49,724 nt of DNA from Microbacteriaceae bacterium (lineage in GTDB: Bacteria; Actinomycetota; Actinomycetes; Actinomycetales; Microbacteriaceae), in the NCBI GenBank assembly GCA_025464995.1, contig JAODMO010000043.1:1-49724 (forward strand), in the 5' to 3' direction. The notes beneath the pieces are model-generated. The model had not been told where the DNA came from, did not search any database, and was given only the letters and a program-made list of their open reading frames with translations. How positions within the stretch are numbered: position 1 is the stretch's first letter; the number at the start of each line of letters is the position of its first letter. This document shows, one piece after another, positions 17,718 through 26,260 of the stretch. The translations under genes were made by a program, and so were the position numbers.

Positions 17718-20623
17718 CGGAGAGCCTCCTTCTTGCTCACGCTGTAGAGATCGATCTCGATGACGGTGCGGTCGTCGAAGTCCCTGCTGACCGCGGCCCT
17801 CGGGGGCAGTGGTGTGCCGAGCACGACCGTGGTCGCCACCGGGGCGAGCTGTCGGATGGCGGCGAGGAACACCGACTCGTCGTGGGCCGACGCGAAGGAG
17901 TCGAGCTGGTCGAGCATCACGACGGGAGTGCGTTCGGCGAGCGCGATGGCGGACAGCGCGAGTGCACGCTCCAACTGCGGCAGCTCGACGAGGGTGCTGC
18001 TCGCGCGCACGGCCACGGTCTCTCGGGCGGACGCACCGGCGAGTGCCGAGTTGACCCGGTCGAGCCAGCGCTGGGATGCACCCCGCGCCCGGAACATGCG
18101 GTACCAGGGCTGCGTCATCTCGAGACGCTCTTCGAGCAGCTCGCCCACGGTGACGGTCGCGTCGGTCGGGTCGACACCGCCGATGTCGGCCAGCGCCACG
18201 AGCCGACTGACGCGGGCCGCCTCCGAGGGCAGGGGGTGCCCGGCGATCTGGGCCCGGCCCGAGTGGGCGGGCACGCGGCCGGCGAGGGTGGCGGCGAGCA
18301 GCCGGCGGTCGAGCGGGTCGCCGCTCGCGATCGCGATGGCGCCGGCGGGGATGTCGAGGGAGATCGGACCGACGGAGTGGCCGGCGTCGCCCGCGACGAG
18401 GTACTCCGAGCTGACGACGGAGTCGCCCTGCTCCTTGGCCCAGTCGACGGCCTCGCGGTGCTCGCGCAGCTGCTCACCCTCGATGTCGACGTTGGGCAGG
18501 AGGCGGGCCAGCCACGTCGGCATCCACCACGCGGCGCGACCGAGGAGGGTCATGACCGCGGGCACGAGCGTGAGCCTGACAAGGAAGGCATCGAAGGTGA
18601 TTCCCGCCGCGAGGCCGAGCGCGATCGGTTTGATCGCGCCCGACCCCTCGGGCACGAAGGCGAAGAAGACGAAGAACATGATGAGCGCGGCAGCGACGAC
18701 GACGCGGGCCGCGTTGGCGAACCCGTGCTCGACGGCGGAACGCGCGTTGCCGGTCTTGACGAATTCCTCTCGCATGCCCGAGACGAGGAAGACCTCGTAG
18801 TCCATGGCCAGCCCGAAGAGCACCGCCATCAAAAGGATCGGCAGGAAGCTCAGGATCGGCCCCGGCTTCTCGACGCTGAGCAGTTCGGCCATCCACCCCC
18901 ACTGGAAGATGGCGACGACCACGCCGAAGGCCGCGACGACGGAGAGCAGGAAGCCGAGGGCGGCCTTGACGGGGACGAGCACCGACCGGAACACCATCAT
19001 CAGCAGCACGATGGACAGCCCGACGACGACCGCACCGAACGGGAGGAGGGCGCTCGCGAGCCGGTTGGAGATGTCGATGCCGACAGCGGTCGCGCCGGTG
19101 ACGGCGATCGGGGTGTCGAACTTCTTCTCGATGGAGCCCGCCATCGCGCGGATGTTCTCGACGAGATCCTTGGTCTTCACCGAGTCGGGCGCGCTCTCCG
19201 GCGTGACCTGGATGATGGCGGTGTCGAGCCCCTCGTCGGGGAAGCCCTGCGACACGAATGCGACGTCGTCGAGCGCGCTGATGCGGTCTCCGATGGCGGC
19301 GAGGTCGTCGACGATGTCGACGGTCTGGGTGATGTCGACCTCGACGACGAGCGCGCTGTTGAAGCCGGCTCCGAACCCCTGGCTGACGAGGTCGTAGGCC
19401 TGGCGCTGGGTCGACGCTGCCGGCTCCGAGCCGTTGTCGGGGAGGTTGAGGTCGAGGCTGAGGGCGGGGATGGCGAGGGTTCCGAGAATGGCGACGACGC
19501 CGATGAGAGCGACCCACGGCGCCTTCATGACGAGCTTCACCCAGCGCAGGCCCATGGTGGGCTTGCTGCCCGTACCGTGCACGGCACGACGGTGCGCGCG
19601 CGAGCCCTCCTTGGGGATGAGCCGTCCCTTCACGACACCGAGGAACGCGGGCAGAAGGGTCACGGCGATGGCGATGGCGACGAGCACGGCGAACGCGGCG
19701 CCGACGCCCATGACGCTGAGGAACGGGATGCCGACGACCAGCAGGCCGAGCAGCGCGATGATGACGGTCACGCCGGCGAAGACGACGGCGCTGCCCGCGG
19801 TGCCCACGGCGATCGCGACCGACTCCTCCGGTTCTTCACCGGCGGCGAGCTGCGTTCGATGCCGCGACAGGATGAAGAGCGCGTAGTCGATGCCGACGGC
19901 CAGCCCGATCATGAGGGCGAGCAGGGGCGCGGTGCTTCCCACGGTGGCGAAGGCCGAGTAGGCGCCGATGCCGCCGATCGCGATGCCGACGCCGATGAGG
20001 GCGCTGAGCAGCGGCATACCCGCGGCGACCAGCGAACCGAAGGTGATGAAGAGCACGACGCCCGCGAAGAGCACACCGAAGACCTCGGTGATCGTGATGC
20101 CGAACGTGTTGTCCTGGAACACCTGCCCGCCGAATTCGACGACCATGCCTGCATCCTCACCGATCGACGCGGTGTCTTGCAGCTCGGCGAGGCTCTTGTC
20201 GGTGACCTCGGTCGACGGACCGTCGAACTGCACCTTGATGATGGCCATCGAGCCGTCGTCGGCGACGGCCTTGCCCGCGTACTCGCTGAATGGGCTGATG
20301 ACGGATGCGACGCCGTCGATCTTCTCGATCGTATTCGCGGTCTGCTCGATGGCGTCGGTGTATCGGGGATCGGTGACGGACGCACCGTCCGGTGCAACCG
20401 CGACCACCTGCACACTCGCGCCAGCCACAGACGGGAACACGGCCTCGAGGCGGTCGAGCGCGTTCTGCGACTCGGTACCCGGGATGGCGAACGACTCGCT
20501 CGTCTGCCCGCCGAGCGCGACGCTTCCGCCGAGAATGCCGACGAGCACGAGCACCCACACGCCGATGACGCGCCAGGCATGGCGGTACGAGAATCTGCCG
20601 AGTCGGTAGAGAAGAGTGGCCAC
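17714..20623 (-). CDS. MMPL-family exporter with C-terminal degenerate ABC-ATPase-like domain
   Basis: 969 residues. Residues 1-720 are an RND-superfamily MMPL transporter: N-terminal helix, extracytosolic domain, helix bundle, then the same again (second set from about residue 370), likely driven by proton flow and exporting lipids or hydrophobic compounds. Residues about 735-960 follow the order of an ABC ATPase (GPISLDIPAG, LAATLAGRVPAHSG, ERALALSAIALAERTPVVMLDQLDS), but the P-loop position reads ASGDPLDRRLL and lacks the Lys, the LSGGQ signature is lost and no H-loop His is seen. GTG start with AGGAG seven bases upstream; four bases after the TetR stop. Confidence 0.9.
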   Translation of the reverse strand: MATLLYRLGRFSYRHAWRVIGVWVLVLVGILGGSVALGGQTSESFAIPGTESQNALDRLEAVFPSVAGASVQVVAVAPDGASVTDPRYTDAIEQTANTIEKIDGVASVISPFSEYAGKAVADDGSMAIIKVQFDGPSTEVTDKSLAELQDTASIGEDAGMVVEFGGQVFQDNTFGITITEVFGVLFAGVVLFITFGSLVAAGMPLLSALIGVGIAIGGIGAYSAFATVGSTAPLLALMIGLAVGIDYALFILSRHRTQLAAGEEPEESVAIAVGTAGSAVVFAGVTVIIALLGLLVVGIPFLSVMGVGAAFAVLVAIAIAVTLLPAFLGVVKGRLIPKEGSRAHRRAVHGTGSKPTMGLRWVKLVMKAPWVALIGVVAILGTLAIPALSLDLNLPDNGSEPAASTQRQAYDLVSQGFGAGFNSALVVEVDITQTVDIVDDLAAIGDRISALDDVAFVSQGFPDEGLDTAIIQVTPESAPDSVKTKDLVENIRAMAGSIEKKFDTPIAVTGATAVGIDISNRLASALLPFGAVVVGLSIVLLMMVFRSVLVPVKAALGFLLSVVAAFGVVVAIFQWGWMAELLSVEKPGPILSFLPILLMAVLFGLAMDYEVFLVSGMREEFVKTGNARSAVEHGFANAARVVVAAALIMFFVFFAFVPEGSGAIKPIALGLAAGITFDAFLVRLTLVPAVMTLLGRAAWWMPTWLARLLPNVDIEGEQLREHREAVDWAKEQGDSVVSSEYLVAGDAGHSVGPISLDIPAGAIAIASGDPLDRRLLAATLAGRVPAHSGRAQIAGHPLPSEAARVSRLVALADIGGVDPTDATVTVGELLEERLEMTQPWYRMFRARGASQRWLDRVNSALAGASARETVAVRASSTLVELPQLERALALSAIALAERTPVVMLDQLDSFASAHDESVFLAAIRQLAPVATTVVLGTPLPPRAAVSRDFDDRTVIEIDLYSVSKKEALR

Positions 20624-20627
20624 GGGG

Positions 20628-21200
20628 TTACTCCTGAACGGGGATGGGTCGAACGGTGACGGGGGTGAGGAGTTCGGTGACGATGGTGACGAGGGCGGCC
20701 TTGACCTGGTCTGTCTCCAGTGCAGCCTGACCGTAGGTCTCGCGAGTCACAAGGGTGAAGGCCGCACCTCCCAAAGCCATGGCAAAACGCATACGATCTT
20801 CGGTTGTCGACTCGGGCGGGCAGAAGTAGTCGCGCAGGCGATAGACGAGCCGGTTCGCCCTGGCGATCACCGGCACCTCCTCGAGCGACGTGCCCTGGTT
20901 GATGAACATGTGCACCTCGAGGCGGTGCTCGAGCAGGAACCCGACGAACTCGACGATGAACGCGTTGCGGTTCTCGTCGCTGAAGCCCCGGGCCTGCGTG
21001 CGGTCGAGGATGGCGCCCATGCGCTCGAGCGCCGGTGAGATGGCCACCTCCAGCAGTGCCTCCTTCGAGGCGTAGTGGTAGAGAACGCTCGACTTCGACA
21101 GCCCGGCGAGTTCGGCGATGCGCTGGATGGATGTCGCGGAGTATCCGGCGGTCGCGAATTCCGACAGCGCGACGGTGCGAATCTCGATCTGGGAGGACAT
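20628..21200 (-). CDS. TetR-family repressor of the MMPL/YhgE operon
   Basis: 190 residues. N-terminal helix-turn-helix: ALSEFATAGYSATSIQRIAE, then AGLSKSSVLYHYASKEALL (about residues 9-50). The C-terminal ligand domain is specific and gives no ligand. It is the first gene of the operon, and two matching palindromic sites lie 14 to 49 bases upstream of its ATG, so it very probably represses itself and the exporter genes. ATG start at 21200; TAGGGT six bases upstream could be a -10 box of a leaderless transcript. Confidence 0.93.
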   Translation of the reverse strand: MSSQIEIRTVALSEFATAGYSATSIQRIAELAGLSKSSVLYHYASKEALLEVAISPALERMGAILDRTQARGFSDENRNAFIVEFVGFLLEHRLEVHMFINQGTSLEEVPVIARANRLVYRLRDYFCPPESTTEDRMRFAMALGGAAFTLVTRETYGQAALETDQVKAALVTIVTELLTPVTVRPIPVQE

Positions 21201-21213
21201 GGATCGACCCTAG

Positions 21214-21229
21214 CTGACCGATCGGTCAG
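21214..21229. promoter_or_regulatory. TetR operator 1
   Basis: CTGACCGATCGGTCAG is a perfect 16-base palindrome just upstream of the TetR gene, in the spacer before a candidate -10 box (TAGGGT on the minus strand, 21207-21212). Confidence 0.85.
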
Positions 21230-21233
21230 CACC

Positions 21234-21249
21234 CTGTCCGATCGGTCAG
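21234..21249. promoter_or_regulatory. TetR operator 2
   Basis: CTGTCCGATCGGTCAG differs from operator 1 at one base. Centre-to-centre distance is 20 bases, about two helical turns, which suits two dimers binding the same face of DNA. Confidence 0.8.
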
Positions 21250-21336
21250 GTTGGGAGCGGATTACCAGCAACCGCCGCCAACGGGTTGCCGCCGCCTCGC
21301 CAACCGGTAGCGTGGAGTACCGACAATGGGAGTGAC

Positions 21337-21528
21337 ATGCGCAAGTTCATCTTCAACGGCAGCATCATCAGCTCGATCTTCGGCGGGCTCGGAGTGGTGC
21401 AGACCACCCGCAAGGGTCCGCGCGACTGGCGGCTCGTCCTGATGTGGGTGAGCTGGGGCATCTCGCTGGCCATCGCCGTCGGCACCGTGGTCGAGCAGGC
21501 CCGCGAAGCGAACGAACTGGAGCGCTAG
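21337..21528 (+). CDS. Small membrane protein of unknown function
   Basis: 63 residues from the ATG at 21337, preceded by TGGGAG. It starts MRKFIFNGSIISSIFGGLGV, contains a basic stretch TTRKGPRDWRL and one clear transmembrane helix VLMWVSWGISLAIAVGTVVE. An open frame upstream would add 17 residues but lacks a ribosome site. It is divergent from the TetR gene and three bases before a second small membrane protein. I do not recognise the family. Confidence 0.7.
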   Translation: MRKFIFNGSIISSIFGGLGVVQTTRKGPRDWRLVLMWVSWGISLAIAVGTVVEQAREANELER

Positions 21529-21531
21529 ACC

Positions 21532-22014
21532 ATGCGCGACAACTTCGACTGGGGCTATGTCGGCTTCACCCATGTGATCGGGGCAGTCTTCTACGGGCTG
21601 TTCGCCCTGCTGGCCCTCGCGGTCGTGGCCGTGCTGCTCTTCCTTCTCGTACGGTTTCTGCTGATCGGCACCAAGGCGGCGCAGCTCTACGTCGACCGCA
21701 ACGGACCGGCGAAGCCGAACCATCCGGCCGGCCCCGGTGCCGCGGCTCCCGGTGTTCCCGCGCGTGCGGCGACACCCGCCGACGGTTCGCCCGCGGCATC
21801 CACGAGCACCGTGGCGGCGCCGGCATCGACGACGCCCGCTCCGTCCGCCGCCGTGACCGGCACGGACGCCGCTCCCGCCGCCGTCGCGGCGACGAGGGTC
21901 ACCAAGTCGTCCGCGAAGACGCCACCGTCGACAGCGCCCGCCGCCACTCCCCCCGTCGCCGCCGCCCCGAAGCGCGCACCGCGCGCGCCGAAGACGCCGC
22001 CGACCGCCTCCTAG
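21532..22014 (+). CDS. Single-pass membrane protein with Ala/Pro/Thr-rich tail
   Basis: 160 residues. Residues 14-47 form a hydrophobic helix (VIGAVFYGLFALLALAVVAV and onward), followed by the charged segment LYVDRNGPAKPNHP and then about 100 residues of Ala, Pro, Thr and Ser with scattered Lys near the end, probably disordered. The N-terminus (MRDNFDWGYVGFTHV) looks conserved rather than random. Probably cotranscribed with the 63-residue gene before it. No function can be assigned. Confidence 0.7.
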   Translation: MRDNFDWGYVGFTHVIGAVFYGLFALLALAVVAVLLFLLVRFLLIGTKAAQLYVDRNGPAKPNHPAGPGAAAPGVPARAATPADGSPAASTSTVAAPASTTPAPSAAVTGTDAAPAAVAATRVTKSSAKTPPSTAPAATPPVAAAPKRAPRAPKTPPTAS

Positions 22015-22041
22015 GCTGCGGCCGCCCGCCGCGCTACGGCG

Positions 22042-22072
22042 ACCGGCTTGAGGGTCAACCCTTCGAGCCGGT
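22042..22072. terminator. Hairpin spanning the permease stop, probable bidirectional terminator
   Basis: ACCGGCTTGAGGG (22042-22054) pairs with CCCTTCGAGCCGGT (22059-22072) with one bulge and one wobble. The four-base loop TCAA contains the stop codon of the sugar permease on the minus strand. It lies between two convergent genes. Confidence 0.65.
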
Positions 22073-22993
22073 TGTCGCTATGCCGTCGACGAACTGCTTC
22101 TGGCCGATGAAGAACAGGATGATCATCGGCACCGTCGTGATGACGCTCGCCGTCACGATGATCTCCCAGTGGTATTCGCCGCCGAAGCCGAACTGGTCGA
22201 GCAGCGACTTCAGGCCCCGCGGGATCGTGAACGTCTCGCTGTCGCGGAGGTAGATGAGAGGACGGATGAGGTCGGTCCAGGCGGCCTGGATCTCGAACAG
22301 CAGCGTCACCGCGAGCGCCGGGCGGCACAGCGGCATCGCCACCCGCGTGAAGATGCGCCAGTTGCCCGCGCCGTCGATCTTCGCCGCCTCGAACAGCTCC
22401 CTCGGCAGGCTGAGGAAGAACTGCCGCAGCAGGAAGATGTAGAACGCACTGCCGAAGAGGTTCTGCGCCCACAACGGCGTGAGGGTGCCGGTGGCGCCGA
22501 GGCCGTTCCAGATGAGGAACGTCGGGATCATCGTCACAGCTCCGGGCAGCATCATCGTTCCGATGACGAGCGCGAACAGTGGGCCACGGCCGCGGAACCG
22601 GAAGTACGCGAACCCCCACGCGACCATCGCGCTCGAGATGGTGACGGTCACGGCCGCGAGGATCGTGACGATCGTCGAGTTGATGAACCACACACCGATC
22701 GGCGCGTCCTGCCAGACCGCCAGGTAGTTCTCGAACGTGAGATTCTTCGGGATCAGCAGGTTGTCGAACACATCGCTTCGCGGCTTGAACGACGCGCTCA
22801 CGAGCCAGATGAAGGGGTAGGTGAAGACGACGGCGAGCACGGAGAGCAGCGCGTAGGTGATCGCCTGCGACACGCGGGACCTCCCGCTTCTCCTGCGAGC
22901 GGGGATGACGCGCTCCGGCCCCGCCGGACCGTCGCCCGACGGCGGAGCGGCGACGCGAGCCGCGGCATCCGCGGGCCCCAGTGTCGTTGTCAT
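22055..22993 (-). CDS. Carbohydrate ABC transporter permease, MalG type
   Basis: 312 residues from the ATG at 22991-22993. Six transmembrane helices are expected; the first is ITYALLSVLAVVFTYPFIWL. The EAA loop that contacts the ATPase is FEAAKIDGAGNWRIFTRVAM. The 45-residue N-terminal cytosolic extension is rich in Ala, Pro and Arg. It is the last gene of the importer operon and its ATG overlaps the stop of the MalF-type gene (ATGA). No ATPase gene is present, so a shared MsiK-type ATPase elsewhere is likely. Confidence 0.94.
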   Translation of the reverse strand: MTTTLGPADAAARVAAPPSGDGPAGPERVIPARRRSGRSRVSQAITYALLSVLAVVFTYPFIWLVSASFKPRSDVFDNLLIPKNLTFENYLAVWQDAPIGVWFINSTIVTILAAVTVTISSAMVAWGFAYFRFRGRGPLFALVIGTMMLPGAVTMIPTFLIWNGLGATGTLTPLWAQNLFGSAFYIFLLRQFFLSLPRELFEAAKIDGAGNWRIFTRVAMPLCRPALAVTLLFEIQAAWTDLIRPLIYLRDSETFTIPRGLKSLLDQFGFGGEYHWEIIVTASVITTVPMIILFFIGQKQFVDGIATTGSKG

Positions 22994-23931
22994 TTCTGGT
23001 CCCCCTCGTAGTAGACGAGCCGTTTCGACACGACGAACTGCACGACCGTGAAGATGGTGATGACGAGGAAGAGCAGCCATGCCATCGCCGACGCGTATCC
23101 CATGTGCAGATATTGGAAGCCCTGCTGGAAGAGGTAGATCACGTAGAACAGCGCGGCGTCGTTGCTGTACGTCGTGTTGCCGGAGCCGAAGAACGCCGTG
23201 TACGCCTCGGTGAACATCTGGAAGCCGGCGATCGTGTTGATGATCACGAGGAAGAACAGCGTCGAGCTGATCATCGGGATGGTGATGCGCGTCGTCTGCT
23301 GCCAGAAGCTCGCGCCGTCGATGCGGGCGGACTCGTACAGCTCGACGGGCACGTTCTTGAGGGCCGCCAGGAGGATGACGATCGACGACCCCATCGCCCA
23401 CAGGCTGATGAGCACGAGACCCGGCTTCACCCAGAACGGATCCGTCGTCCAGTACGGCCCCGGCAGGCCGATCGACCGCAGCACCTTGTTGATGAGGCCG
23501 TCCTGGCCGTTGAAGAGGAGGAGGAACAGCACCCCCACCGCGACGGCCGGAGTCATCTTGGGCAGGAAGAACACCGTGCGGAAGAAGCCGGAGCCCCTCG
23601 TCGCCCGGATCAGCAGCATCGCGAGCGCGAGCGACACGATGATGTGGGCGGGTACCGACATCACGGTGTAGATCAGCGTGTTCGTGAGCGACAGGGCGAT
23701 CTTCGGGTCGTCGAAGAGAGTGACGTAGTTGTCGAAGCCGATGAAGTTCGGGTCGTTGATGACGTCGTAGTCGGTGAACGAGAGGTATCCGCTGTAGATG
23801 ACGGGCCACAGCGTGAAGATGAGGAAGCCGACGATCCACGGGCCGATGAAGAGCAGCGCCGCTGCCGTCTCCCGCCGGTTGGCGAGACGGCGGCGGGCAG
23901 CGAGTCGAGGCGTGGCGGCCGCGGTGGTCAC
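22990..23931 (-). CDS. Carbohydrate ABC transporter permease, MalF type
   Basis: 313 residues with six helices. The first helix is AALLFIGPWIVGFLIFTLWP, the segment SGYLSFTDYD is typical of this permease group, and the EAA loop is YESARIDGASFWQQTTRITI. It forms the channel with the MalG-type partner. Stop and start overlap with the next gene; four bases separate its start from the stop of the binding-protein gene. Substrate class is inferred from the family (oligosaccharides or other sugars). Confidence 0.94.
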   Translation of the reverse strand: MTTAAATPRLAARRRLANRRETAAALLFIGPWIVGFLIFTLWPVIYSGYLSFTDYDVINDPNFIGFDNYVTLFDDPKIALSLTNTLIYTVMSVPAHIIVSLALAMLLIRATRGSGFFRTVFFLPKMTPAVAVGVLFLLLFNGQDGLINKVLRSIGLPGPYWTTDPFWVKPGLVLISLWAMGSSIVILLAALKNVPVELYESARIDGASFWQQTTRITIPMISSTLFFLVIINTIAGFQMFTEAYTAFFGSGNTTYSNDAALFYVIYLFQQGFQYLHMGYASAMAWLLFLVITIFTVVQFVVSKRLVYYEGDQK

Positions 23932-23934
23932 GGC

Positions 23935-25314
23935 CTACTCCTCGAACTTCGCCCAGGCCTTGTCGAGGGCGTCCTGCGCGTTCTTCTGGGCCGTGTCGAG
24001 CGCCTCTTGTGCCGTGGCGTCTCCCGTCAGCACCTTGTTGGCAGCCTCCTGCCACGCCGCCTTGAACTCGGCGTCGGCCGGGTTGGCCGGCAGGCTGAAG
24101 GTGTTGTCGTTGGCGAGGTAGGTGGCCTCGACGGCGCTGTCCCACTGCGCGCTGCCGTCGGACGTGACGAGCCCACGCACCGCCGCATCGGCATCCTCGT
24201 TGCCGGTCAGCAGGCCGGTGAACGGCTTGTTCTCCGCCGCGCGCGCCTCGCGGCGGGCGTTCGCGGCCGCGACCCAGGAGTCAGTCTCGGTCATCACCTT
24301 GGCAAATCGGCAGGATGCCGCGGCCGTCTCGCTCCCGGCCGGGATGGCCCACGCCGAGCCGCTCGCGAACGCGAGGGGGTCGCCCTGCGGTGTGCGGAAC
24401 GTGTCGAAGCTGATCGTCGCGTCGGGCGAGACGTCGTTGAGCACGTTGACGTACCACTGCTCCATCCACATCGAACCGAGCTGGCTCGCGGCGAACTGGT
24501 TCTGCGCGCCGAAGAAGTCGGCGGAGTCGCGGAAGGCCTTGACCTTCGAGAAGCCACCCTGCTCGTTGTAGACGTTGACGGCGAAGTCGAGCGCCTCCAC
24601 CGCCTTCGGGTCGTTGAGGTTGGCGGTCTTGCCGTCGTCGGAGATGAGGTCGACGCCGTTGGCCTTCGCCCAGAGCGGGAAGAACTCGGGCATCTTCGAG
24701 TCGACTCCGATGACGGAGAGCTCGCCGCCGGAATTCCTGCTCAGCGCGGTGGCGGCCGCGGTCACCTTGCTCCAGTCGGAGCCGTTCACGCTGTCGATGC
24801 CGAGACCTGCCGCCTGCAGCAGGCTCGTGTTCGCCATGGTCAGCTGCACGACGTTGAATTCGGGCACGCCGTAGATCTTGTCGTTGAGCGTGACCTGCGC
24901 GATCGCGGAGTCGACGAACTGGTCGGTGTTGATGCCCTCGCCCTGGATGCACTTCTCGAGCGGGATGATGGCGCCGCGTGCCGCGAGAGAACCGATCTGG
25001 TCGCGGTTGGCGTAGATGAGCTCGGGCGGGTCGCCCGCGGCGATCGCCGACAAGAGCTGCTGCACGTCGAGGTCGCCCTCGACGAGCTTGACCTTGACGT
25101 CTTTGCCGAGCGCCTTCTTCGCCGCGTCGAGCCGCGTCGTCGCGATTTCGTCGCCGGCGCCGAAGCCCAGCACGTTGATGGTTCCGGAGAGCTTCGCATC
25201 GGGGTCATAGACGACATCCTCGTCGCTCTTGCCGCCCGTGCCGGTCGCGCACGAAGTGAGGGTGAGGGCGCCGATCACGGCGAGAATCGGCCAGCGCAGT
25301 ACTGAAGTTTTCAC
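23935..25314 (-). CDS. Sugar-binding lipoprotein of the ABC importer
   Basis: 459 residues from GTG (25312-25314), chosen because GAGGAG lies six bases upstream and because it gives a clean signal peptide; an in-frame start at 25347 lacks both. Lipobox LTSC places the acylated Cys at residue 22 (TLTSCATG). The mature part is a family 1 extracellular solute-binding protein. The C-terminus carries Ala/Lys/Asp-rich helices (ALDTAQKNAQDALDKAWAKF). The ligand cannot be read from sequence. First gene of the importer operon. Confidence 0.92.
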   Translation of the reverse strand: MKTSVLRWPILAVIGALTLTSCATGTGGKSDEDVVYDPDAKLSGTINVLGFGAGDEIATTRLDAAKKALGKDVKVKLVEGDLDVQQLLSAIAAGDPPELIYANRDQIGSLAARGAIIPLEKCIQGEGINTDQFVDSAIAQVTLNDKIYGVPEFNVVQLTMANTSLLQAAGLGIDSVNGSDWSKVTAAATALSRNSGGELSVIGVDSKMPEFFPLWAKANGVDLISDDGKTANLNDPKAVEALDFAVNVYNEQGGFSKVKAFRDSADFFGAQNQFAASQLGSMWMEQWYVNVLNDVSPDATISFDTFRTPQGDPLAFASGSAWAIPAGSETAAASCRFAKVMTETDSWVAAANARREARAAENKPFTGLLTGNEDADAAVRGLVTSDGSAQWDSAVEATYLANDNTFSLPANPADAEFKAAWQEAANKVLTGDATAQEALDTAQKNAQDALDKAWAKFEE

Positions 25315-25447
25315 GTGACTCCTCGGTTTCCGGCGCACGAGCGCCATCGCGATGCTTCGTCCCGCGGTGGGCGGGGAAGGAGGTATCCAGACGGTACGCC
25401 TCTCCGGCGCGGCAACTCTCCCCCTATCCGGGGGACAAGTGGTCTGG

Positions 25448-25461
25448 TAGAAGCGCTTCTA
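25448..25461. promoter_or_regulatory. LacI-type operator-like palindrome
   Basis: TAGAAGCGCTTCTA is a perfect 14-base palindrome with the central AAGCGCTT common to LacI/GalR-family sites. It overlaps the stop codon of the FadR-type gene and lies about 135 bases upstream of the binding-protein start, where the importer promoter should be. No LacI gene is in the window. Confidence 0.55.
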
Positions 25462-26241
25462 TCCGAGGAAGCCGCGGAGCAGCACGGCGGAGCCCTCGAG
25501 GTGCTCGCTCATCGCCTCCGCGGCGCGCTCGGGGCTGCCCGTGAGGATGGCCGCGACGATGGCTTCGTGCTGCTGGTTCGAGTGCGCGATGTTGAGCGAC
25601 AGGAGGGGGATGTGGTCGAGTAGTTCGTTCACGCGCGTGCGGCTGTCGGCGAGCAGCGACACGACGGATGGCGCCCCGACGAGTTGGGCGATGGTCAGGT
25701 GCAGCCGGGAGTCGAGACGGCGGTAGTCGTCGACCGACGCGGCGGATGTCTCGGTCAACCGCTGCCAGAGCGACTCCCGGTCGGCCGAACTGAGGCTCCT
25801 CGCCGCGGCGGCGCGCGCCGCACCCACCTCGAGGATCTCACGCAGCGCGAGCACGTCGTCGATCTCCGCGGAGGTGTAGGCGGTGGAGTCGCCCGGCCCC
25901 TGATGCTCGACCGGCAGCGGCTCGCTCACGAATGTGCCGCCGTACCGCCCGCGACGCGCCACGAGGTAGCCCGCCTCGGCGAGTGAGCGGATGGCGTCGC
26001 GCACGGTGTCGCGACTGACCGAGAAGCGCGCGGCGAGGTCGCGCTCGGGCGGCAGCGCACCGCCGGGCTCGACGATGCCGAGTCGCACGGCCTGCAGCAG
26101 GCGAGCGACCGTGTCCTCGAACGCGTTGCCGCCGCGCACCGGGCGGAACACGACGTCGTCGGCGAGGCTCGCGGCGCCTGGCTCGGCGACGGGTGCCGGC
26201 ACGTGCTTCGTGGCGGGAGGCGGGCCGACGGCATCCGTCAC
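25459..26241 (-). CDS. FadR-subfamily GntR regulator
   Basis: 260 residues. Winged helix near residues 40-105 (PPERDLAARFSVSRDTVRDA, then GYLVARRGRYGGTFV) and a C-terminal all-helical FCD ligand domain (about 120-250) with Arg, Asp and His residues of the kind that bind a metal and carboxylate ligand (LDSRLHLTIAQL). GTG start at 26241; a seven-codon reading frame (ATG at 26258) overlaps it. It ends the gamma-glutamylation gene row and probably controls it; the inducer may be a pathway intermediate. Confidence 0.9.
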   Translation of the reverse strand: MTDAVGPPPATKHVPAPVAEPGAASLADDVVFRPVRGGNAFEDTVARLLQAVRLGIVEPGGALPPERDLAARFSVSRDTVRDAIRSLAEAGYLVARRGRYGGTFVSEPLPVEHQGPGDSTAYTSAEIDDVLALREILEVGAARAAAARSLSSADRESLWQRLTETSAASVDDYRRLDSRLHLTIAQLVGAPSVVSLLADSRTRVNELLDHIPLLSLNIAHSNQQHEAIVAAILTGSPERAAEAMSEHLEGSAVLLRGFLG

Positions 26242-26260
26242 CTCGTCGTGTCCGTCATGC

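Noticed and set aside
17639..20659. 1006-codon open frame on the plus strand
   Set aside because: Antisense to the MMPL gene; low-complexity Glu/His/Asp/Arg product without motifs.
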